DNA of 29,389 nucleotides from CAYVAP01 sp964343195 (GTDB lineage: Bacteria > Bacteroidota > Bacteroidia > J057). Every line of letters starts with the position of its first letter. Positions within the stretch are counted from its first letter, which is position 1. The stretch covers positions 1-29,389 of the forward strand of contig CAYFIR010000088.1 of the NCBI GenBank assembly GCA_964343195.1, read 5' to 3'. Shown here piece after piece: positions 23,065-29,389 of this stretch. A program made the translations under genes and the position numbers. The notes beneath the pieces were generated by a model that was not told where the DNA came from, did no database searches, and saw nothing but the letters and a program-made list of their open reading frames with translations.

Positions 23065-25616
23065 ACCCTTCGGATCACCAGCAGTGGCAGCGCATTTCGG
23101 AGGAATTTCATGCGCTCGCAGACCTGTCTCCAGATGTGCAACAGCAAAGGCTTGCTTCCCTCCAAGCGGAGGATGAAGCACTCTATCAGGCCGTGAATGA
23201 ACTATTGGCACAGGAAGCAGCGTTACATCCTGCGCTGCAAACCGGCGCGACCGCATCGTGGGATCTGGGGCAGGATGAAGCCCTCGTAGGCACCGAACTG
23301 GGCCCCTATCGGCTGACCAGACTCCTGGGCAGCGGCGGCATGGGGTCGGTCTTTCTCGCAGAGCGAAGTCAGGAGGACTTCGAGCAAATGGTAGCCCTGA
23401 AGCTGATTCGCCCTGGAGGATTTTCTCAGGATGCCATTCAGCAATTCAGGCAGGAGCGGCAGATTTTGGCGTCACTGGCACATCCGCACATTGCGAGGCT
23501 GTACGATGGTGGGCAAACGGAGGAAGGGAGGCTGTTTTTCACCATGGAGCGCGTGGAGGGAAAGGGTCTGGTGAGCTTTTTGGAGCATGCGGATCTGGAT
23601 ATACGGATCGCTCTCTTCCTTCAGCTTTGCAAAGCCATTGCCTATGCCCACACCCGTCTGGTGCTGCACCTGGACCTGAAGCCCAGCAATATCCTGGTGA
23701 ATGAGCAAGGCGAAGTCAAAGTGCTGGACTTTGGCGTAGCAGAAAAATTCGATGTCTCATCCGTAGACTTTTCACCACACCCCAGCGGTAGCCGTCGCTA
23801 TACCCTGGCTTACGGAGCACCTGAGCAGTTGCTGGGGGGCGCCGTCTCGACCCGCACCGATTTATATTCGCTGGGCGTACTTCTTTATGAAATCCTCACC
23901 GGGAGCCTCCCAATAGAGGTGGACGGAAATTCGCCTGCAGAAAATAAGCAACAGCTTGTAAACCACCTCATTATCCCTCCCAGTCAGAAGGTGGATTCAC
24001 CCCGACTCAGGGGAGATCTGGATGCCATCGTGATGACCTGTCTGGCTCGAAACCCCGATGAGCGATACGCATCAGTGGAGCAGTTAATCGCAGATCTGGA
24101 AGCCTGGCAACAGCGACGTCCGATTTCGCTGCAGAGAAATGACCGGGGATATGTGGCAAGGAAGTTTTTGCAGCGCAACAGCCGTTGGCTGATGGGAGTA
24201 TCGGTCGCAGTATTGGCCCTGCTACTTCTAGGAACGTTTTATACCATTCGCCTGCAACAAGAACGTAACCGAGCCCTGAGTGAGGCGCAAAAGAACGAGC
24301 AACTGCTATCCTTTGTCACGGATATTTTCCAAAAGGCAGATCCTTTCATTGCCCAGGGCGATACCCTCACGGTGTATGACCTGCTAGGCCAGGCCCAGGA
24401 GCGAGTGGAATCAGAATTGGGCGGCCAGCCGGGGCTTTCGGTAGAAATGATGAAAACCCTGGGGGCTATCTACCTGAGTCTGAATGAATATGAGCGGGCA
24501 GACTCTCTCATACGACAGGCGCTGACCACACTGCACGAACATCCAGAGCTGCGGGAGACGGTTTTGCACAGCGAGTTGGTGTTCCTCCAAAGCGACCTGG
24601 AATATGGGCTGGGGCAATATGAAGAAGCCCAAGAGGCCGCCAGAGAGGGGCTAGGCATTGACCTGGCGCTAGGCCCTGAAGGGAGTCCCGCCCGGTTTTA
24701 CCAGCTGTTGGGCAATCTGGCCAACGAACAGTTTCAATACGAAAAAGCAGACTCGCTGTATCGCCAAACCTTATCGCTATACCTGACCGATTCAGACTCT
24801 TTATCAGCAGAAGTCGCCGGTCTCTTCCATAGCCTGGGAGACCTAAAACGCCGCCTGCGTCAATATGACTCTGCCGAAGTGTATGCCCGCGCTGCTCTGC
24901 GTCTGAAACAGGAACTTTACCAGACTCCTCACACCGAGATCGCCTATACCCTCAATCAATTGGCCAGCCTGTACTATGATCAGGGGAAACTGGATACCGC
25001 GCTTGCCTTTGCCCAACAATCGTTAATCCAGCGTAAGGCAGTCCTGGGAGAGACCCATGTGGAGACCATCGCCAGCCTGGGAAATGTCGGGCGCATTCTC
25101 GACAGGCTGGGACGCTATGAGGAATCAATTCCACTGAAGCAGGAAATGGTAGCGGCAACTACCCGACTGTTTCCCGAGGCACACCCCTACCAGATCGCCT
25201 CATATGGACAACTGGGGAGGTCATTGCTAGCAGAAGACCGATACGATGAGGCAGAAGCGGCCTATGAAGAAGCCGTGTCCATTTTTCAACAACTGATTGC
25301 CAATGGGCAGGAGAAGCAGTACGCCTATCCCGGCGTCATTGCCTACCAGGGGATGGGGATGACGCTGTTTCAGCAGGGGCGTTTCGAAGCCTCTCTCTCA
25401 AACATCCTCAGAGCAATCGATCTCAACGAAAGGTTGGGAGACCCTGGGAGTGTGATGAGCATCAGGCTAGTGCTCACACTGGGCCAGTTGTACCTGCGTC
25501 TGGGAGATGTTGAGGCTGGTAGAGCCAAACTGGAAGAAACCCGGACCATCATCAAGCAGCAGCCCCAGCCCAATCAAGCCTGGCTCGACCTGATTGAGGA
25601 GGAGTTGGGCGAATAA
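23061..25616 (+). CDS. Transmembrane Ser/Thr protein kinase with C-terminal TPR region
   Basis: From the ATG coupled to the sigma gene the product is 851 aa; the frame is open 51 bases further upstream, inside the sigma gene, but the ATGA overlap start is preferred. The kinase domain covers about 84-350: glycine loop GSGGMGSV (90-97), VALK (Lys114), catalytic loop HLDLKPSN (203-210), DFG (223-225) and YGAPEQ (251-256). The usual HRD is HLD here, so it is a non-RD kinase. Catalytic Asp205, Lys207 and Asn210 are kept, so activity is expected. One membrane helix lies at about 376-397. The outer part (about 400-851) is TPR repeats of the long type with NxLAxxYxxxGxxxxA patterns, probably the sensing region. 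Confidence 0.93.
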   Translation: MNPSDHQQWQRISEEFHALADLSPDVQQQRLASLQAEDEALYQAVNELLAQEAALHPALQTGATASWDLGQDEALVGTELGPYRLTRLLGSGGMGSVFLAERSQEDFEQMVALKLIRPGGFSQDAIQQFRQERQILASLAHPHIARLYDGGQTEEGRLFFTMERVEGKGLVSFLEHADLDIRIALFLQLCKAIAYAHTRLVLHLDLKPSNILVNEQGEVKVLDFGVAEKFDVSSVDFSPHPSGSRRYTLAYGAPEQLLGGAVSTRTDLYSLGVLLYEILTGSLPIEVDGNSPAENKQQLVNHLIIPPSQKVDSPRLRGDLDAIVMTCLARNPDERYASVEQLIADLEAWQQRRPISLQRNDRGYVARKFLQRNSRWLMGVSVAVLALLLLGTFYTIRLQQERNRALSEAQKNEQLLSFVTDIFQKADPFIAQGDTLTVYDLLGQAQERVESELGGQPGLSVEMMKTLGAIYLSLNEYERADSLIRQALTTLHEHPELRETVLHSELVFLQSDLEYGLGQYEEAQEAAREGLGIDLALGPEGSPARFYQLLGNLANEQFQYEKADSLYRQTLSLYLTDSDSLSAEVAGLFHSLGDLKRRLRQYDSAEVYARAALRLKQELYQTPHTEIAYTLNQLASLYYDQGKLDTALAFAQQSLIQRKAVLGETHVETIASLGNVGRILDRLGRYEESIPLKQEMVAATTRLFPEAHPYQIASYGQLGRSLLAEDRYDEAEAAYEEAVSIFQQLIANGQEKQYAYPGVIAYQGMGMTLFQQGRFEASLSNILRAIDLNERLGDPGSVMSIRLVLTLGQLYLRLGDVEAGRAKLEETRTIIKQQPQPNQAWLDLIEEELGE

Positions 25617-25642
25617 AAAATCCCCCGCCTACTGGCGAGGGA
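25614..25642 (-). terminator. Intrinsic terminator of the cytolysin-like lipoprotein gene
   Basis: TCCCCCGCC (25621-25629) pairs with GGCGAGGGA (25634-25642), with one mismatch and a TACT loop. On the minus strand a run of six to seven T follows, encoded by the A tract that contains the kinase stop codon (25614-25616). No T run follows on the plus strand, so it serves the minus-strand gene only. Confidence 0.82.
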
Positions 25643-25671
25643 CGGCTGTTGGTCAGCTTATGAACACCGGA

Positions 25672-28062
25672 TTATTTGGCCAGGGCAACGTAATACTCCA
25701 TGCTGCGGCTGGGTTTGATCCAAAGCATGTCCTGCTGCCCATCCCCATCGACATCCAGCATGAAGGGGCTAAACTGTGACCAGGTGGTCTGATAGGGATT
25801 CGATTGCTTGACGGGGGAGAAGTCATAGTTACCGCTATTGGTTCCCAGGGCAGTGTAAACAGCGTTTTCGCTGCTGCCAAGGGCCATTTTGGTCCAGCAA
25901 ATGTCGTCGATCCCGTCGCCATCGACGTCGCCTACCAGCGTCTGGTAGCCGGTCCAGTCTTGTCTGACGGGGTGGTCCTGGCCCGCAATGGACATATCGA
26001 AGCTGCCGTTTCCATTGCTCAGATTGACATAGATTCGATTGACACTGCTGCTGTTTTCGTTGAAAATCAGGTCGGTATGGGTGTTGTTGTCCGCAAAGCC
26101 AGTGAAGGTTTTGTAGCGATGCCAGCCTCGCTGTGAGCGCGTATAGGGGCCTCGATGGGTAAAGGTGGTATCGCCGTTTGAGAGGTTGAGGAAGGTAGTA
26201 TTGTAGCTGATGGTTTTGTTGAAGATCAGGTCTTCTCCTCCGCCATCTACATTGCCGATATAGGGTTGGTAGCTCCCCCAGTCAGATGCGGCGGGAATGT
26301 CAAAGTAAGTTGAAATATGAATGCCCTGACCGTCGTCATTCAAGTTTCCGACGTAGGTCCGAAGGTGGGTATTGTCACGGGTGATGTTCCAGATCAATTC
26401 ATCAGCTCCATCCTGGTCGATGTCCCCCAACAGGAGATCGTAGTAATTCCATCCGCCGCCAGGTCGCTCGGTCAGTTCGCTGTACTCAAAGCTGCCACCC
26501 TGACTGAGGGCAAAGTACGTGAGGTTGTTGTCCGAGGTCAGATAGCTCCAGACCAGATCGTCCACTTGATCGCCATCAAGGTCGGCGACGCGGGTTTCAT
26601 ACTGCTGCCATGAATCAGTGGGCGAAGCACTGTGTACCACCGTCGGCTGAAACTCAAAACTTCCATCTGACTGCCCGAGCCCCAGCTTGATCTGGTTCAG
26701 GCTGTTTTCCTTGTGATTCAGCACGATGTCCTGTCGACCATCGCCGTTGAAGTCTCCGGTGAACGTTTCGACGGGAAAGCCGATATCTCCCAGGGTTTCT
26801 GTTTTGCTGGGCAAAAAATCAAAGACTCCCGGTACCCCGATTTTCTCGGTACACTCCGAGATGCTGTACTCGTCGGTCTCCACGATGCTGGCGATGCTGC
26901 CGTCGCCCAGGTTGCGGAAGGTGTAGGACAGCGGTGCGGCACTCGATAGGGGGGCCGAGTTGGTGAAATAATCTCGCCAGTTGCCGCTGCGGATCATGTC
27001 GATGGTGGCCTGGGCATCGCCGCCGAGAGAGGTAATTGCGATTTTGGATTCCTGCAGCATGGTCTTCTGCTTGGCACTCATGCCCGCCTGCACGTTGCCA
27101 GCGATTCCACTGTAGGCTACGTTCATCATGGCGCGGATCTCACTCTCGCTAGCGGTAGAGGTCAACGAAAACATCATCATGCGGCCATAGACCACATTGG
27201 AGACGTACACAGGGAGATTGTTGGGGCCCATGCGGCCCAGATCGACCTGCTCCTGGAGCTTGTCGGGCGTAAACTCCTCGCTAAAGAAGGCCGAAGGGGT
27301 CTGTGGCGGCTCTACCAGCACCTCAAACATTTTCTGGAAAAACTGCACGGTCACCGTCGTTTCGGACTGGTTGCGGTCCAGGCTGCCCGATGCCGAGCCG
27401 CTGAAGCCCAGGTAGCGCCCGGAAATACCCATGCTAAGGGCCATTTGCCGCTCGGAGTGGTAGGTCTCCATGCTGAAATTTATGGTCGAGGGGGTGGAAA
27501 GTTCATCCGCGGTTGCATTACCTACCATCTCCCCAATGGCAGCGGCTACGGTCGCCTGATTGGGCTTCACCCGGCGGAAGTTTTGGCCGGTAGGCAAGTT
27601 GGGAATTGACACATTGATGGAGTCCCGCTCGCGGATGATCAGGCCCCGCAGGGAGCCGATGGGATCCTTGTGCGAAGCCCCCTGAATCAGGGCTCCCGGC
27701 CAGAGAATCTCTGCGTCGGGGCTGTACATCACGATTTGTTCGGGGTTTTCGGTGAGGCTGTATGGCGTCTGCTGACAGGTGTAGGTGACGTTGTACAGGG
27801 TGTCGATGCTGCCATCTTCCTGGATCTGCGGTACATCGACGGTCTGGCTTACCTCGCTGCCTGCTTCTCCGGTGGGTGCAGGAGCTGCTTCCGGTGGATT
27901 GTCGGCAAAGTCGTCCCAGGAGGGCAGGCTGCGGAAAAATTCTTCTGGGGTGGTTCCTTCCGGCATCGGCTCTGGGCCGATATTCTCCTTCTTGCAACTA
28001 CTGAAAATATTCAGGAGCAAAAGGGCCAGCGTAAGGTATAAGATTCTGTTTAGGGTGTTCAT
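25672..28062 (-). CDS. Cholesterol-dependent-cytolysin-like lipoprotein fused to a seven-bladed VCBS propeller
   Basis: From the ATG at 28062 the product is 796 aa. The open frame extends 63 bases upstream, but that would bury the lipoprotein signal, whose lipobox is FSSC (Cys23). Residues about 90-405 match the thiol-activated cytolysin core: WPGALIQGAS (121-130), TINFSMETYHSERQMALSMG, VYVSNVVYGR (285-294, compare VYISSVAYGR in cytolysins), a SLGGDAQ segment (345-351) and a closing SYTFRNLGDGSIASIVETDEY region. The cholesterol-binding domain 4 with its Trp-rich undecapeptide is absent. Instead residues about 428-796 hold seven VCBS/FG-GAP repeats, most with a DxDxDGxxD calcium loop (for example 711-720, 770-778), the number needed for a closed propeller. 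It is likely exposed at the outer membrane. Pore formation is possible but unproven. Confidence 0.87.
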   Translation of the reverse strand: MNTLNRILYLTLALLLLNIFSSCKKENIGPEPMPEGTTPEEFFRSLPSWDDFADNPPEAAPAPTGEAGSEVSQTVDVPQIQEDGSIDTLYNVTYTCQQTPYSLTENPEQIVMYSPDAEILWPGALIQGASHKDPIGSLRGLIIRERDSINVSIPNLPTGQNFRRVKPNQATVAAAIGEMVGNATADELSTPSTINFSMETYHSERQMALSMGISGRYLGFSGSASGSLDRNQSETTVTVQFFQKMFEVLVEPPQTPSAFFSEEFTPDKLQEQVDLGRMGPNNLPVYVSNVVYGRMMMFSLTSTASESEIRAMMNVAYSGIAGNVQAGMSAKQKTMLQESKIAITSLGGDAQATIDMIRSGNWRDYFTNSAPLSSAAPLSYTFRNLGDGSIASIVETDEYSISECTEKIGVPGVFDFLPSKTETLGDIGFPVETFTGDFNGDGRQDIVLNHKENSLNQIKLGLGQSDGSFEFQPTVVHSASPTDSWQQYETRVADLDGDQVDDLVWSYLTSDNNLTYFALSQGGSFEYSELTERPGGGWNYYDLLLGDIDQDGADELIWNITRDNTHLRTYVGNLNDDGQGIHISTYFDIPAASDWGSYQPYIGNVDGGGEDLIFNKTISYNTTFLNLSNGDTTFTHRGPYTRSQRGWHRYKTFTGFADNNTHTDLIFNENSSSVNRIYVNLSNGNGSFDMSIAGQDHPVRQDWTGYQTLVGDVDGDGIDDICWTKMALGSSENAVYTALGTNSGNYDFSPVKQSNPYQTTWSQFSPFMLDVDGDGQQDMLWIKPSRSMEYYVALAK

Positions 28063-28280
28063 AACACAGGTGATTGAAATTGTCCAACACCCATACACGC
28101 GCAGTCGGTTTCCCAAACCGATCATGGATTAGAGAAAAAAATGAAAAGCATCGGGGTTTGTACTTTGTCCATCAAACATTCTACCATATGAAACAGCTTG
28201 ATTTCCTATGGTTTTGTCTCCTCCGTGATAGTTTCGTGAAGCTTAAAAGGTATTCTTGCACAGTAGAATAACCCGAACCC

Positions 28281-28967
28281 ATGCGAAACCTGACCATACC
28301 CTTCCTGGTGCTAGCCCTCAGCCTGCTAATTGGCTGCATCGGCGACGACATCATCGACGACACCGTCGCGGCCCGCATCAACTTCACCAATCCGCTGGAC
28401 TCCATCGCCGTCGGCGACACCTTCCAGTTTCAGGCAACCTTCCTGAATCAGGTCGGCCTGCAGGAGGACGTTTCGGTTAGTTGGTCGGCCCGGCCTGCCA
28501 GCGTTTTGCAGCTCCTTTCCAATGGCCTCGCTATCGGGTTGATGGAAGGCGAGGCCTGGGTGATCGCCACCGCAGATGCGTCGGGCGGAGCCGTACGGGA
28601 CAGTTTTCTCATCACCGTTGGGGCCTCGACCAGTGAACCCGTCGCCATGGTACGCGAAGGAACCATCCGTACCACAAGCAGCTACTTGCTGGAGGGAACC
28701 TTTACGGCTTCGCTCAATGAAGGGGGCGAAATGGTCATCGACATCAACGACGACTACCGGACTTCTGATCGCCTGCCAGGGCTCTATGTGTATTTGACCA
28801 ACAATCCCACGACCACCAATGGGGCCTACGAAATCGGAGAGGTGACCATCTTCGAAGGAGCACATTCCTACACGCTGCCCAGCGACATCGGCCTGAATGA
28901 ATACAACTACCTGCTCTATTTCTGCAAGCCTTTCAACGTAAAGGTCGGCGATGGAGAGATGGAATAG
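28281..28967 (+). CDS. Lipoprotein with bacterial Ig-like and DM13 domains
   Basis: The 228-aa product starts with a lipoprotein signal and lipobox LLIGC (Cys19). Residues about 31-113 form a bacterial Ig-like (BIG2-type) domain, with IAVGDTFQFQATFLN and VSWSARPASVLQLLSNG. The C-terminal part (about 125-228) fits DM13: LEGTFTASL, the PGLYVYLTNNP strand, Y-x-LP (197-200) and the terminal YNYLLYFCKPFNVKVG with one conserved Cys215. DM13 is a small beta domain thought to bind a redox group or act in electron transfer. It is probably surface-anchored. It is divergent from the cytolysin-like gene; TATTCTTG (28251-28258) is a possible -7 box 22 bases before the ATG. Confidence 0.82.
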   Translation: MRNLTIPFLVLALSLLIGCIGDDIIDDTVAARINFTNPLDSIAVGDTFQFQATFLNQVGLQEDVSVSWSARPASVLQLLSNGLAIGLMEGEAWVIATADASGGAVRDSFLITVGASTSEPVAMVREGTIRTTSSYLLEGTFTASLNEGGEMVIDINDDYRTSDRLPGLYVYLTNNPTTTNGAYEIGEVTIFEGAHSYTLPSDIGLNEYNYLLYFCKPFNVKVGDGEME

Positions 28968-29030
28968 GGTAGTTAAAAGTTCGGGGTTCAAGGTTCGAAG
29001 TTATGGCTGTATGATGCGACCGTAGATCAG

Positions 29031-29347
29031 CAAATTGAATAATAATACCCAGCCTATTTTATAACTCCCCTCAGAAAGAACAATAAAGCAAACCTGGGGC
29101 GGCGCTGGCCCGGCATTTGGCGCTCGGGGCGGCTTGCAGGGAAGCCTGAAATGCCGAGCTTTTCTTGCTTACTTCTTTTGTAGGGAAGCAAATTGAAGAA
29201 TAATACCCAGCCTATTTTAAAGCTCTCTCTCAAAAAGAGACATAAAGCAAGCCTGGGGCGGCGCAGGGCGGCATTTGGTGAACCGGGGTGGCCTGTGGGT
29301 AGAATGAAATGCCGGAGTTTTTTCGCCTACCTTTTTTTGTAGGAGAG
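29031..29347. repeat. Two tandem copies of a ~158-bp non-coding repeat
   Basis: Copy 1 is 29031-29188 and copy 2 is 29189-29347. Both start CAAATTGAA, then AATAATACCCAGCCTATTTTA, AAAGCAA/AAGCAAG, CCTGGGGCGGCGC and CGGCATTT, and end in a GTAGG(G/A)(A/G)AG stretch. Each holds an inverted pair CGGCATTT / AAATGCCG (29111-29118 with 29149-29156; 29269-29276 with 29307-29314). Copy 1 adds a nested GGCTT/AAGCC hairpin. No open frame of note covers them. They are the main content of the gene-free stretch 28968-29389; the parts before 29031 and after 29347 show nothing I can name except a few GTTC-type direct repeats near 28980-29000. Confidence 0.85.
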
Positions 29348-29389
29348 CAAGTAGCTCTAAAAAATCCTGGGTTCCTCCCTCTCTCGCAC

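Noticed and set aside
27667..28062. Cytolysin undecapeptide in the cytolysin-like protein, suggested by ECT near residues 403-405
   Set aside because: Only the three letters ECT match; the Trp-rich remainder is missing and the propeller begins soon after, so domain 4 is absent.
28978..29010. Possible tRNA because of GGTTCGAA-like sequence
   Set aside because: No acceptor, D or anticodon arms can be paired around it; it is a short GTTC direct repeat.

Overview
The window comes from a member of the Bacteroidota, most likely the Saprospiria (Lewinella-like). The evidence is a secreted protease ending in a type IX secretion (T9SS) sorting domain, several lipoproteins with clear lipoboxes, few Shine-Dalgarno sequences, ECF sigma factors each coupled to a membrane or small partner gene, and an overall gene style typical of that phylum. 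The placement below phylum level is inference.

Positions 1-7731 hold mostly housekeeping and regulatory genes. On the minus strand are comB (2-phosphosulfolactate phosphatase family), an MscS-type channel, an ECF sigma factor with a translationally coupled 66-aa protein, the chaperone pair grpE-dnaJ, a CYTH-domain phosphatase/cyclase, and a second ECF sigma factor with a coupled membrane anti-sigma candidate. On the plus strand are a small lipoprotein and gatC. Positions 7925-14824 hold pccB (acyl-CoA carboxylase carboxyltransferase), an M43 metalloprotease with PKD and T9SS domains, a TPR protein on the minus strand, and tyrS. Good intrinsic terminators close comB, dnaJ/lipoprotein (bidirectional), pccB, the protease and tyrS.

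Positions 14925-22468 are a visibly AT-rich defence island inserted between tyrS and a sigma/kinase operon. A single minus-strand operon runs XRE regulator, hsdR, hsdS, prrC, hsdM, with overlaps or gaps of only a few bases. It is a complete type I restriction-modification system carrying a PrrC-family anticodon nuclease, which in known systems is held silent by the restriction enzyme and released when a phage disables it. The island is bordered by inverted repeats and related hairpin elements. On the left there is also a large attC-like imperfect palindrome, suggesting acquisition by site-specific recombination.

Positions 22522-25616 encode an ECF sigma factor of the kinase-associated type and, overlapping it by 4 nt, a transmembrane Ser/Thr kinase with a TPR receptor-like C-terminus. 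Convergent to it is the most unusual single gene: a lipoprotein (25672-28062) joining a cholesterol-dependent-cytolysin-like core, without the usual membrane-binding domain 4, to seven VCBS/FG-GAP repeats that should form a seven-bladed propeller. Divergent from it is a lipoprotein with a bacterial Ig-like domain and a C-terminal DM13 domain. The window ends in non-coding DNA made of two tandem copies of a ~158-bp repeat that contains a conserved hairpin.
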